64,000 nt of DNA from Chaetoceros tenuissimus (GCA_021927905.1 BLLK01000019.1:186001-250000), one strand, 5' to 3'; counted from the stretch's first letter, positions 18,750 through 29,068 are shown. The notes: generated from the letters alone by a model not told the origin. Program-made: numbers and translations.

Positions 18750-20458
18750 ATGCCAAAAAAATCATCAGAATCAGAGTTTGGTGAGGACCCCTTCAATGCC
18801 AAGCATGAGATGTACCCTCAGTTTAAGGCTGATGTGGTTCGCTTGTTATCAGCTGATCCAAACATATCCCCACTCAATGCACATAGAGCTTTAACTGAAT
18901 ATCAAAAATTCAAGCATGATTCCTGGTCTCGCATTTGGAATAAAGTCAAAAAAAAATTCCGTAAGTAGTTGAGCGATATATATTTCTTGGTTCTTGCATC
19001 AGCATCTTCTATTAGCTATATTGTAACATAACTCATGCAAATTTGTTTTTTATAATAGTTGAAGGTAATCTAAGTGAAGAAGAGGATGACGAAGAGCTAG
19101 ATCCAGACGGATTTGCCGAGGAATCAGAGAGTGATGATGAATCCTACGTTGATGTGATTCCTGCAAAGAAGGCTGCTTCCAGTAGACCAAGTCTCGGAGG
19201 AAATCGTTCCTCGTCTCGGAAAACAAGATCCTCAACTTCAACAACAAGAACCGGAGCTTCTTTGGATACGCGATCAGATGTCCGTACCAACAATGGAAAC
19301 GTGATGCTTCCTTATGTCACCTTTCCGTACGAGACTTTCACGAAACAAGGTAGAAAGGTGATGCAAGTGATCAAAATCCACTCCTTGTCAGGATGTGTTG
19401 ATTTTGACCTTGGTTATAATACGCGTGTAGCTGAAGGCAATTCTGAAATTCTAATCGAATTTCACAAGAATAACTCTTGCGTAGAGTTCTATAGACAGGG
19501 AAATCGGTACCTTAACCCCAATAGTCCTATGTACTGCAGCGAGCTGCAGCATGAACACGACTATGCAATGGCAACTGCAACTCGCAACTTTACTGAGTAT
19601 CCGCAGCAGACGATGAGAGTTCCTTCCCTGAACTACCCAATCCGAGATATTCTTTATGATGAGATCCGTCCATGCATCTATCAGTTTCGTGACAAGAATG
19701 GAAAGAAAATCTATGCTGAGAATAGTGTTCTATACATTTATGTTGAACTTGAGGTTCCCGAGTACAAACGAGACAGAGCTGCAACTATGTCTCTTGTTGT
19801 TTCAGATTCATTCGATGACACACCTTCTTATTATCCAAAAACTGATCCGTCTCCTCCAAAATCACCACGTGGTGGTGATCGTATCAAGCACTTCTCTTCT
19901 TCTGGTGGAAAGGGAAATAGAAGAGCGAAAAAGCGTCATGCTCCTCCAAGTGTTGCTTCTATAGCTGATTCTTTGTCCTCCATGTCTGTTGATGAAGTTG
20001 ATAAGAAAGTTGCTGCCCAGGTTCAAGTTCCATCTACTGTTTTTAATCATAATTCTCCAGCTCAAGTAGCAGCTCCGCGCCAGACATCTACAGTTCCAGA
20101 TCAAGCTGTATTGCAACAACAGCAACAGATGTTGAATGAGCAAGCACTTCAGGAGCAACAAATTCAATTTAATCGTCAGGCTGAGATGATGGCACTACAG
20201 CAACAGCAGCTACAGCAGCAGCAGCAGCAGCAGATTATGAGACAGCGACAATATGAAGAGCAGATGGCTGCTGAAAGAGCAAGATTGGAATCATTGGCAA
20301 GGTATGCGGAACAGCGAAGAAATGAAGTAAGCAATCGTGAAGATGTAAGAAGACTCTTGGCTGAAACTGAAACAAGACTTGCGGATCATGCTGTTCAGCA
20401 GCAGCAGGTAACTGATACTGATGAGGAGGATGAGGATAGTGACCTTTTGAGTTACTAA
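18750..20458 (+). CDS. Transposon accessory protein with acidic, basic and polyglutamine segments (two exons)
   Basis: Exon 1 is 18750-18960 and exon 2 is 19059-20458, with a 98-bp intron of phase 1 (donor GTAAGT, acceptor ATAATAG), giving 536 residues. The N-terminal ~70 residues (MYPQFKADVVRLLSADPNIS...) form a small helical domain. An acidic stretch (LSEEEDDEELDPD) and a Ser/Arg-rich basic segment follow. Next is a globular region of about 190 residues (YVTFPYETFTKQGRKVMQVI, LNPNSPMYCSELQHEHDYAM). A Pro/Ser/Lys linker leads to a Gln-rich coiled coil (LQQQQQQQIMRQRQYEEQM) and an acidic end. Classical Harbinger elements carry a Myb/SANT protein in this position; none is recognisable here. 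I infer a DNA-binding or transposase-partner role from position only. Confidence 0.75.
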
Positions 20459-20637
20459 TGGAGAAAGCCTTTGAGCAACAAGATCAGGATTGTATTCAAT
20501 GAGAAAAGAGTTCTTGTTTATTGGATTCTTATTTTAAAAATAATGTTAAAATTTTAATAACAAATAAAACGTACGTAGTGTAAACTCAAGTAGCTAGTTA
20601 CTAGCTACTTAGAACAGAAAGCTCAGTAAGTTTTCTT

Positions 20638-20669
20638 TTTTTCCATTTTTCTATTTTCCCGCAGAGCTC
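20638..20669 (-). repeat. Right terminal inverted repeat of the transposon
   Basis: Ends ...TTTTCCCGCAGAGCTC, the inverted counterpart of the left end, followed by the target duplication CTG at 20670-20672. Confidence 0.8.
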
Positions 20670-20672
20670 CTG

Positions 20673-20955
20673 TATAAGGAGTTTGCTGAAAGCTTGAATG
20701 AAGTTATGATGATCTTTTTCGACGAAACAAGAGGACGATTAGCATCAAACTCTATTTGTTCTTTTAAAATGTATAGAAGTATACCGTGAATAATGAAATA
20801 ATGCTGAGCTTTGTAGGGTCTAGACTCAATCCGTAGTCGAAATGATACTTTTTATATTAGCTAATTAAAAGAAGATATTACCTACTTGTTCATTTCTTTT
20901 CTAATCCCGATGTCCCGATGCCAGAAGTATTATAGTTTCAATAAATTTGAATCAT
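20673..20955 (+). repeat. B-type LRR 3' flank, copy 2 of the direct repeat
   Basis: This matches 12031-12280, the 3' flank of gene B3, including GGGTCTAGACTCAATCCGTA around 20815-20835 and the following TTTTTATAT block. It is the other half of the LRR remnant that ends at 15720. Confidence 0.7.
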
Positions 20956-21473
20956 ATGGATGGGAATATGGGAACCTCAGATGACTTTATGATTTTGGAA
21001 AATAGCCAATGGATCTTTCTTTTTCTAAATAATTCCTAATCAAATCAAAGATAAACGCATCTTTTCATATGTAGACTTGTTTGTCTTTAGAATGCGTCTA
21101 TCTCGAGAATGCAGTTCTTTAAGGAAGCCGTCGTTCAATGGAAAAATTGTCCTTCTATAATGTGATGACCCGTTTCAAACAATTCCCAACGAACTTCAGA
21201 GAATTAACGCAATCAATCTGAAATGTAGATACCTATGATTAGATCTGTACTTCAAATTTAAGAATATCAAAAGAGAAGAAATCTACCATCGAAATCGTAT
21301 GTTGAGCATCTATGAAAATATTCTTTTAGAAAGTTCTTAAAACAAATATACAGACTGTTTATTATATTCTAAAAAGGAGAACATATAAAAAGTGCTATTT
21401 CCGTTTATATACTCTATCTACATTGGAAAAACACTGGAGCAATAAGTAAATGTATGTAAATCTATTGGGTATG
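20956..21473. other. Intergenic DNA 3' of the ankyrin-like gene
   Basis: No gene, repeat or motif was recognised. Confidence 0.4.
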
Positions 21474-22391
21474 CTAACAAATCTCATGTATGGTCGAGTC
21501 CTCAGCATCCGTCAAAAGTTGAGTGAAATCCTCATTGAGATCTGTATCCACAAGTTTCATTACTGATTCTTGGGATTCTTCCCATTCCTTCTTTTGCAAA
21601 ATGTATGCCTGTCTAACAAGTTTTCGAAGGTATTGATGCAATGTCCGTAGTTGCTCATATTCCTCACTTTCTCTGTGCATATGCCGGATGTGATCGTAAA
21701 CAAATTCCGATACCATGTAATCCTCATGATTGAAATGGGAAATTGTCTTGGGGTTGATGAGAAAAAGACGCTTGACTACTTCAAGCCCCTTTCGAACTTG
21801 AATTTTACCTCGTAATATCGACTCTACAGCACAGAAAAGAGGTAGATTTCCAGCTCCATCTTGAGAATTCGCAGCGGCGACTCTCGATTCCAAGGAGCAG
21901 TTGTCTAAGATATAGCTGAGGATATGAACATCCATTCCATGATAACATGCCAAATGAAGTATGTTTGATCCAAAACCATCAAGAACTTGGATCGCATCGT
22001 CCATTTCAGATGGTGGTATCGATAGAATTATATCAGCGGCATTTACAACTTTCTCCGGATTCTTCTTAAAGTGCGTCGTTTGCCTCTGTTGAAATTCAGG
22101 TCCTAGGCCTCGGAGTATCCAATCTGTGAATATAAGAGAGGAAGAAGTAGATATTGTACCTATGCTTTGTGAATTCAAGGTCAATTGGCGAAGTATCGAG
22201 CCGCTGGAATGATAACGACTGTGGTTGGGGTTCTTGCTTGATCGCTTGCTTTTCTTCAGATGCATTCTCACACTCTTGATTCTTTCAAACATATTTCGAG
22301 AAGCCACTGGGGTATTAGGCACCTTGATGGCTTCTGATCTATGTACATCTACAGCTGCAGTCTGTTGGTTCCTTATTCCTAATCTCATCAT
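21474..22391 (-). CDS. Ankyrin-repeat-like protein
   Basis: This 305-residue single-exon protein begins with a basic, Ser-rich region of about 95 residues (LKKSKRSSKNPNHSRYHSSG), followed by a helical repeat region. GSNILHLACYHGMDVHILSY is a good ankyrin unit (xxLHLACxxG), and DGAGNLPLFCAVESILRGKI reads as a second. HEDYMVSEFVYDHIRHMHRE and a Glu-rich helical tail complete it. Diatoms carry many such short ankyrin-like proteins of unknown role. No signal peptide or membrane helix is present, so it is probably cytosolic or nuclear. The start is the first of two adjacent ATGs; the second (22388) is equally possible. Confidence 0.75.
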   Translation of the reverse strand: MMRLGIRNQQTAAVDVHRSEAIKVPNTPVASRNMFERIKSVRMHLKKSKRSSKNPNHSRYHSSGSILRQLTLNSQSIGTISTSSSLIFTDWILRGLGPEFQQRQTTHFKKNPEKVVNAADIILSIPPSEMDDAIQVLDGFGSNILHLACYHGMDVHILSYILDNCSLESRVAAANSQDGAGNLPLFCAVESILRGKIQVRKGLEVVKRLFLINPKTISHFNHEDYMVSEFVYDHIRHMHRESEEYEQLRTLHQYLRKLVRQAYILQKKEWEESQESVMKLVDTDLNEDFTQLLTDAEDSTIHEIC

Positions 22392-23398
22392 GATTTATAT
22401 ATGAAGCAAATAAATATGTCAGCGATTAATTATTGGCTGTTTGTACTATGTATTATTCCACCTTGAAAAAAAAATGTATGAAGGCTCAATCATGGAAAAA
22501 ATAGTGTGGATTCGGTACTAGTCCCTAGAAACTCTCATAAGAGAAGGGGATGCATTGCCATGACCGATTGATTGGAAACTAAATATGCAGACAAAAGGTT
22601 GACATTTCACGGGTCATTCCTGGGTCTTTTCTGCATGCAGTGTTTACAATTTGCAAGGATGAAACACCGGAAAGAAATGTCACTCCAGAAATGGAGAAGG
22701 GGTTCTTGTTACTTTATGTTACATTAACTTACGTCAGGCAATGAGTTGTAAACTGAATCGAATCATAAAACGTATAAATGTATCAATTGAATAGAATAAA
22801 ATGTATCTTATTAAGTAAAAGCTAGCAGTTGAAAATCTTGGCATTCCCCTTCCCCCTTCTCTCTTCCTGCTCTTCGCTTGCATTCCTCTTGAAATCATCA
22901 ACATGATATTTCGGGAAATTTTCTTGTATTTATCCGGATCCGAGAAATATGAATGTCGCTCCAGTGTAGTGTGGTTTGTTTTCCATATGGGTTCTTGTTT
23001 GTATGTCAGATGAAGAGTAAACATAAAAAAAAATTCATAAAAATAAATCTATTGAAAAGTAGTAAAAGTAAAATGAATCTCATTCTAGAATATTCAATCA
23101 TAGCTAATACCAGGAAGCTCAAGCAATCGTAACAACATTCCCCGCCTCCCTTCCCTCTAGCTATTCCCTTCCACTTCATTCCTCATCATCATTTCGTATT
23201 CCTTCTCAAATCATCAAAGTGACATTTTCTGCTCTGGGAATTGAAAAATGTCCTCCATCTTAGAATATAGTACAGGAATAGGTTATGAAAATAGTTTTTG
23301 AATTATTCAGGCCGCTTTGTATTTTTGACTCATGTACTATATAATGTGAATCCATATGAAATTCATTATTCCAATCATATATATAGAACACCAAAAGA
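22392..23398. other. Intergenic region with a diverged local duplication
   Basis: A pyrimidine-rich block near 22840-22920 (CATTCCCC...CTCTTCC...ATCATCAACATGATATTT) resembles one near 23135-23230 (CATTCCCC...CATCATCATTTC...CAAAGTGACATTTT), suggesting an old local duplication. A minus-strand frame at 23024-22734 has no protein-like features. The region holds the promoters of two divergent genes; TATATATAG at about 23380 is 15-20 bp before the next start codon. Confidence 0.4.
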
Positions 23399-24523
23399 AT
23401 GTACAGATCACCAATCAAATCTCCCAGAGGCTTCAATCCCTATGTGAAGCCTATTGAAGGGGTACGAAGCCGAACACAAATTGGAGGAGTCATTACAGTA
23501 CTCGCATCGTCCATAGCATGTATCCTCTTTTTATCTCAGATATTCATGTATTTTCAAACTGATGTCACACATAAACTCGACCTCGCACCATCTATTCCAC
23601 TCTCAGTCGTCATTCCAACAAAGGGAGGCTTCTCCAAGACTCTACTAAGCAGAGCGAAATATTCACACACAAAAAAGAAGAAAAAGAAAAAGGTTATGGA
23701 GAGTATTCAAGCCATTGCTGCAAATTCCATTGACATTAATGTCAAAATTACATTTCCAAAATTAAGCTGTCATGTGTTAGATTATTCACATAATGGAGAT
23801 AGATTCTCCAATGGTGAATTTGCAAAGCATCATCCTTTGACTTTTAAAATGACACGTCCTACGGAATACGATTATGCTATAGCTTCCGGTCAAAAGACGG
23901 AGGGAAAGAGTAAACGTTTGACGGATAAATCTCCTGCATCGGAAAAGGCATGTACCATCAAGGGTAAAATTACTGTTCCTAGAATATTGGGAGATTTATC
24001 ATTTACACTTTCTGAGGAAGTGTTTGCGAAAACAGCTGAATTGGTACAGTCTGGAGTGTCTTTGCCAAATACAGATCAGTATACAGGTGGACATGATACA
24101 TCGCACTACATTCATGAAATTACATTTGGAAAACATTTTGATTTGGCAGAGAACCCATTGAAGGATCAATTGGTGACTATGGATGATCCAAGTGGTGTCG
24201 GATTGAATCAAATGTCGATCCGAGTTGTACCAACCATTTACAAGAGATTTATGCGTTATCCTGAACGTGTCTATCAGTTATCTTCCATTAGTTACCTCAT
24301 CAAACCAGAAATGTTGTTGGTGTCAAATCCTTTGAAGATGCCTGGATTAAATATTCATTATGATTTTAATCCTATTGAAGTTACACATGTGGAGAGTAGA
24401 GAAAATCTCTTTGTATTCTTGAGTAGTTTGATTGAAATTGTTGGTGGAGTCTTTGTAACGGTTGGGCTCGTAAGTTCCGCAGTAGTGACTTCAGCTCAAA
24501 CTGTGTTGAAAAAGCAGGATTAA
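23399..24523 (+). CDS. Erv41/Erv46-type ER-Golgi cargo receptor (ERGIC family)
   Basis: This 374-residue protein has the ERGIC family layout: a short cytosolic N-terminus leading to VRSRTQIGGVITVLASSIAC (first membrane helix about residues 28-52), a long lumenal domain, and a second helix near the C-terminus (LSSLIEIVGGVFVTVGLVSS, about 343-362). Family signatures include the invariant ITFPKLSCHVLDYS-type motif after SIDINV, the KGKITVPRILGDLSF segment, HYIHEITFG, and FNPIEVTHVESRENLFVFLS. These proteins cycle in COPII/COPI vesicles and retrieve or sort cargo between ER and Golgi. A lysine run (KKKKKKK near residue 97) in the lumenal part is unusual for the family. It may be a lineage insertion or an unspliced intron remnant, but the frame stays open. 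Confidence 0.88.
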   Translation: MYRSPIKSPRGFNPYVKPIEGVRSRTQIGGVITVLASSIACILFLSQIFMYFQTDVTHKLDLAPSIPLSVVIPTKGGFSKTLLSRAKYSHTKKKKKKKVMESIQAIAANSIDINVKITFPKLSCHVLDYSHNGDRFSNGEFAKHHPLTFKMTRPTEYDYAIASGQKTEGKSKRLTDKSPASEKACTIKGKITVPRILGDLSFTLSEEVFAKTAELVQSGVSLPNTDQYTGGHDTSHYIHEITFGKHFDLAENPLKDQLVTMDDPSGVGLNQMSIRVVPTIYKRFMRYPERVYQLSSISYLIKPEMLLVSNPLKMPGLNIHYDFNPIEVTHVESRENLFVFLSSLIEIVGGVFVTVGLVSSAVVTSAQTVLKKQD

Positions 24524-24817
24524 TTCAATTCAAGTGTTTTTGGTTTGTCGGGAATATAGCTGGAATACGCAGCAAAAACTGGAATACGTATTGCTGCAAG
24601 CTGTACAAATAAGAGATAAAATAAATTTGGTAGCCGACAATAAGATAATTCTAACTTGTTCAATTTTTTGCTTATTTTACGGATATATGATATAGATAGA
24701 CTTGTCCAAATCGATCGTTGATGAGGATACTAGTTATGTGCATGTAGTAACCACAATGAAGCACGGCTTCTTCTTGTTTGCAATTCAAGTGAAAAAAATC
24801 CACATACTGTTCACCCT

Positions 24818-25147
24818 TTACTCTTCTTCAAAAACCATAGACGACATGAGACGTTCCAAGTCTGGAATAAAAAAGTAAAGGATGGTACTACCTATGAAAT
24901 ATGAAAGATGCTTCAACATGATGACGATTAAACGTAAACTTGAAGTTTCCCTTGTTTGTGTTTCTTTACGTCCTATCTTGAATGTTTGAAAATGGAAATC
25001 TTCTTCGACTACAAACACGACGATTAAAACGTAACCAGCTAGTATCCACAAGAAAATTTTAAAGAAGCAAAAGAAGATGTATATGTTCATTCCTTCTTCC
25101 TTATATCGCCATAATAGTTCTTGTAGATCTTCCGTTGCTTTGGTCAT
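24818..25147 (-). CDS. Small two-helix membrane protein, paralogue candidate of 26612-27136
   Basis: This 109-residue protein has a hydrophilic start (MTKATEDLQELLWRYKEEG), a long hydrophobic stretch (FFCFFKIFLWILAGYVLIVV), a charged loop with VEEDFHF and a basic/Thr segment, a second helix (LKHLSYFIGSTILYFFIP) and an acidic end. The order QE-helix, EE-F loop, then K-x2-YF-x2-S-x2-LY-x2-IP matches the protein encoded 1.5 kb upstream. No known family was recognised. The organelle is unclear; there is no cleavable signal. TGACGTCA at 25449-25456 lies about 300 bp upstream of the start. Confidence 0.6.
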   Translation of the reverse strand: MTKATEDLQELLWRYKEEGMNIYIFFCFFKIFLWILAGYVLIVVFVVEEDFHFQTFKIGRKETQTRETSSLRLIVIMLKHLSYFIGSTILYFFIPDLERLMSSMVFEEE

Positions 25148-26611
25148 TTTGCTTGTTTGGTAGAATAATACTTCTCGCTTGAGGGTCGATGATAAAGTGA
25201 GTAACGAGAGTATTGTGATAGAGCAATAACTTGTAAAGTAAAGTGCTGGTTATATTGTATGGTATGCAGTCTATCTATGTTCGTCTGTATGGTATGCAGT
25301 CCATCTACGTTCGTCTTGTAGCAACGCCAATTTGCTTGTAAAAGGATGCACGTAAGGGAATTGTACGAAAATCGAGTGAGCAAAAATTATATCAGATGTT
25401 CTCCAATGTCCTAGAGTTATATCTAATTAGTGTGAATTAAGATTTCGGTGACGTCATAGAGAAGGTGTGAACATGCAGAGAGGAAATTACTTATTGTCCA
25501 ATTGTGAACGCTTTCCAACATTTGAGGTTCAACGGATCACCTCTTGGGAGTTATAACAAAGGAGTAATCGGAGACGTAAAATGTAGACAACCGATACGGG
25601 CTAAAGTTGTGCGATGGTTTCTCTTGGCTGCTGCCTGCCTGGCTGAGTGGCTGGCTGCTGGTTGCTAGAGGCAAGCCAGTGTGATTGATAGATACACAGC
25701 AGGTAGCGAGACTATCATCTGAATACTACTAAAACAAGAACTAGCTGCTACTATTGCAAGTAGCCAATTGAAGTCCAATGCGACTACAAGAAGGAGCTGC
25801 CAAAGAAAAACAAGGGGACAACTATTATTATTTATCATCGTTGAGAAAGTTGGCTGGTCTGCAACCCACAAGAGCAGTCTTTTGTCATGAGAATATCAGA
25901 TAGTACTTCTTTACTTTTCTATCATGGTACTTGTTCGAACATTCACGCACTTCATTCATAGTAGCGGTCATACGAAGCAATCAGAAGCGTATGATACGAT
26001 AAAGGCAACGCATGAATAACATGAATACACTTTTCAGTGCTGGTGGTTCCATGATAACTCCTTTTTCTTGCTTCTGTACTTTTGCTATTGGAAGTGAATT
26101 AGGAATGTCCGAGCTCCGTATTGCGTTTATACAGACTTGCTTCTTGGAAGTATCTCAGCGTATCTGTTTTCATAGAAATTAAAGAGAGGAAATATCATTA
26201 AGTGGTGACTTGAAATAGAAAGCAGAAATGACTATTTGCGACTCAAGTTGTTTCTTTTCGTTTGCCTCTGTGTCATTTCTATTAGTAGGTACTCTTCTTT
26301 TAAAGCTTAAGAATGTTTCAAGAAAAGAGTTGCAATTTACAAGACCATGACTGAGCATGAATGCTAATTTGAAATATGGATACAGAAAGAAGGATCGAAT
26401 GCGGATGTCAGGTAGAATGAAGAGACAGCTGCTATTTATAGGGGTCAGAATACATATAAAAAGAATTAAATATTTCTTTGTTTACCCCATTGTTACAACA
26501 TCGCACACAAATTAGGAACTTTCGAGCGATGCTTGTCCTAGAATGTAGCTAATCATATTATTGATACTTTCCTTCTTCCTTCGTAGAACTTTGTTCAAAA
26601 TTCTTCACATC
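25148..26611. other. Intergenic region with tandem repeat, TGACGTCA and CTGGCTG repeats
   Basis: It contains a 30-bp tandem duplication (25257-25316), a perfect TGACGTCA palindrome (25449-25456) and a patch of GGCTG/CTGCCTG words at about 25625-25670. The open frames here are short and not protein-like. No RNA gene was recognised. Confidence 0.45.
25257..25316 (+). repeat. Two-copy 30-bp tandem repeat
   Basis: GTATGGTATGCAGT, then CTATCTATG or CCATCTACG, then TTCGTCT: two adjacent copies with two mismatches. It lies about 110 bp upstream of the start of the small membrane protein gene at 25147, so it is in or near that promoter. Confidence 0.85.
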
Positions 26612-27136
26612 CTAGTACATCTTACTATCGCCCTCATCATCTAAATCCATCCATTGAAATATACTATCATAGCTTGGAATAATCTTGTAAAGCACAATAC
26701 TGGCAGTGAAATATGCAATGCTTTTAACAATCAGATGGCCTCTCTCTAATACAACAGGTCTTTTTGTATTTTGTGCATCCTTCATCCTCTTCACCGTTGT
26801 TTTATTAGGACTAAACGGCCATGTTATCTCTTCAAATGATTCTTCTCCCCACAAAAGCCGTAAAATGATGTACGTCAATAGAATCTGAAAGCTTTGATAG
26901 CATAGATTCATCAATATATTTTCCTTATGTTCTTGTTGTAGAGGAAGGAATTCTTGGTTGTGAGAATTCTTGATATCATTACTTGTTCTCAAGAATTCTG
27001 GCATTTCGATTGTTCCGTTTAGTAAAGTGTTTATATTCATGGTGGCACTATCTAGTGTTGATCTAATAGTAGATATATGCATGTATAATATGGATACATG
27101 AAGGTTATTTGCATTACAAGAGGCGAAAAGCTTCAT
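26612..27136 (-). CDS. Small two-helix membrane protein, paralogue candidate of 24818-25147
   Basis: The longest reading is 174 residues. The C-terminal ~115 residues resemble the neighbouring small membrane protein: NQEFLPLQQEHKENILMNLC, a first helix (FQILLTYIILRLLWG), an EESFEE loop, a basic linker (NKTTVKRMKDAQNTKRPVVL), then the second helix (IVKSIAYFTASIVLYKIIPS) and acidic end (WMDLDDEGD). The N-terminal ~50 residues have no counterpart, so the true start may be an internal Met such as that of MNINTLLNG. The pair suggests a local duplication followed by strong divergence. Function is unknown. Confidence 0.55.
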   Translation of the reverse strand: MKLFASCNANNLHVSILYMHISTIRSTLDSATMNINTLLNGTIEMPEFLRTSNDIKNSHNQEFLPLQQEHKENILMNLCYQSFQILLTYIILRLLWGEESFEEITWPFSPNKTTVKRMKDAQNTKRPVVLERGHLIVKSIAYFTASIVLYKIIPSYDSIFQWMDLDDEGDSKMY

Positions 27137-28220
27137 AAATACCCAGTAACATAGTTCTCTTGGAACAACTCAGGTACAGGAAGAAGGTGCCATTCAACTT
27201 TATCTTTTCAACTAAATTTGTAATATCATGTGACTAAAAAGGGTCATAAATAAGCTATTTCACTTTGCCTTTGATTATAAATTTGGATAAATTTCTTTCA
27301 TACGATTGAAGTTGGACATATGCTCAGCTTACGTGGTATTTACACGGCTTTCTATTCATCGCTTTCATGTTCACACCTTCCTATCTTTTGAAAAGGTGGA
27401 AGTATTTGGTTCATCAGATGTATTCATTATTCATATTTTAATAAAATAATAATTTTTATTATATAATGAGAAAGGGAATTTCAAGAGTTCAAAAAAAGAT
27501 CCTTCCCACATTCAGCCTTTCCACACATTTTCCAATCAATGTTCGACGAAAACTCTCTCAAAATCAATGAAAATGTTTGGAAGTAGAGGACATTAGACAT
27601 TTTAGTAAATCCGTACGTAAAAATATAGGTTTTCGTATTTGAATTTCAATTCCACCAGCTAGACTAGTCTAGACTAATTCATATCAATGTTTGAGAACAT
27701 ATATCTTTTGGAAAGCCATGCAAAGTTACAATCTTTGTTTGAATGGTGTCACATAGATACTTCAACATCGCGCGAATACTTGAATTGAAAATATGTACCC
27801 ACGGTGCATAAATACAAATAAATAAATATTTAAATATTATTCGATATAGTAGCTTCCATATTGTTTACATAATCAATCATCTTTGTCATGCAAACTGTCA
27901 CTACTATACTATTTGCGAATCAAACTTTTGCAGCATATTGGAGAATTCGTATTCCATTCCATCCCTTTTTATTCTTATACCAATTTCCATTTCCATCACC
28001 AACTATATTTTCCATCCATATTCATATTCCATATCTCCAACCCATGTAAAAATCAAGAAAAGAAAAATGTCTTGTTCAGAGAAGAGAGCTTCCATATTTC
28101 TATATATAAAAGTACTCAAATCTCGTCATTCGCTATTCTTATATAAATAACAACATTTTCCATCTCAATTTCTCACATACAATTTTCCAACAATACTACC
28201 AAAAAGCGATTCGCTTAACC
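27137..28220. other. AT-rich intergenic region
   Basis: No gene is supported. A perfect 14-bp palindrome CTAGACTAGTCTAG lies at 27659-27672. Very AT-rich stretches occur near 27430-27470 and 27810-27850. Plus-strand frames around 27880-28150 are low-complexity translations of TTCCAT-rich DNA. Confidence 0.4.
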
Positions 28221-28763
28221 TCACGCAGACAATTGTGGCAAATCACTCAAAGTTTTCGCCTGACCGGGTTTCATCTTTCGTTGTCTCTTTGCTCCCCCAG
28301 TTGATTTCGCCTTTTCTTGCAATGCCGATCTCAGAGTTTGACTTACATCCTATCAAAATCATTAGTATATATACAATATAAAAGAGAATATGTATAGTTA
28401 GAATATAGTACGTACCTCCTGTAGATAATCGATATTGAATAAACTTGCAAAATAACCTCTAATCATGGTCAATATAGTAAATGGATTCAACATGACTTTG
28501 AACAAATAAGGAATTCTTATTCCAGACGACATGGCTTTACTAACAGTTTTGGTACTCTTTTTTGCCTTTTTGGTTTGAGCCTTTTCCAAAGCTTTCTTGG
28601 CGGATGATGATAATTTGGTAGGAGCTTCGACATCACTGTCGTATTCATCGTAATCGTAATCCGAATCACCTCCTCTAATCACTAAAGAATTATAAGGTTT
28701 AAAAGCGAGTGAGGATGCCAGTAGGCATATTATTAAAAGAGTTGTATGTTTGATATTCCTCAT
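28221..28763 (-). CDS. Secretory or plastid-targeted small protein of unknown function (two exons)
   Basis: Exon 1 is 28763-28416 and exon 2 is 28349-28221, joined in phase 0 across a 66-bp intron (donor GTACGT, acceptor GATAG), giving 158 residues. The leader MRNIKHTTLLIICLLASSLAF ends in a signal cleavage site of the diatom 'AF' type. VIRGG and a Tyr/Asp-rich acidic stretch (DSDYDYDEYDSDVEAP) follow, then a Lys/Ala/Ser helix (AKKALEKAQTKKAKKSTK), a hydrophobic segment (YLFKVMLNPFTILTMIRGYF) and a basic C-terminus (AKRQRKMKPGQAKTLSDL) from exon 2. The start at 28763 is preferred over an upstream ATG (28868) because it places the hydrophobic core at the N-terminus. No family was recognised. 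Confidence 0.72.
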
Positions 28764-29068
28764 GTTGAATATATAAGAAGAACAATTGCTTGTCGTTGTA
28801 TCATAAGTTGTTTGCATGTTTGCATGTGTATGTTTTGGTGTTACAGGTGGATGCGTACATTGGCTCATAACCTTATCGATCCCCCTTTCATCTCATCCCC
28901 CCCTGAGTCGTATGTTATGAGTCTTGTAAAATTCACGTGAGCGCCATTTTTTGGCAGGTTGTTTGAACTGCTAATGAAGATAACATATGTTGTGTACAAT
29001 TAGAATATATCATTCGAATAGAAAGAGAGAGACCACCAGTTTCATTTTATTCTATTCTCAATAGAAAG

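Larger units (their letters stand above)
15721..20669 (+). mobile_element. PIF/Harbinger-like DNA transposon, 4.95 kb, with TIRs and CTG target duplication
   Basis: The ends are inverted repeats: the left end reads GAGATCTGCGGGAAAA and the right end, read inward on the minus strand, GAGCTCTGCGGGAAAA, with similarity continuing for about 15 more bases. CTG immediately flanks both ends (15718-15720 and 20670-20672), a 3-bp target-site duplication as expected for the IS5/Harbinger superfamily, although Harbingers usually duplicate TWA. Inside are two intron-containing genes on the plus strand: a DDE transposase (15942-16940) and an accessory protein (18750-20458), separated by a region containing further TGCGGGAAAA words. 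Both genes are open after splicing, so the copy may be recent and potentially autonomous. Confidence 0.85.

Noticed and set aside
12031-20955. Single 9-kb element bounded by ~250-bp direct repeats (LTR-like)
   Set aside because: The direct repeats are explained as two copies of the LRR-B 3' flank, there is no reverse transcriptase inside, and the true element ends are the inverted repeats at 15721 and 20669.
22734-23024. 96-codon minus-strand frame
   Set aside because: Composition is not protein-like, and it lies in a region with a diverged local duplication.
25665-25871. 68-codon hydrophobic minus-strand frame
   Set aside because: It arises from GGCTG-type repeats; no start context and no relatives.
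27659-27672. Perfect 14-bp palindrome CTAGACTAGTCTAG
   Set aside because: Isolated, with no second copy or flanking structure; likely chance in AT-rich DNA.
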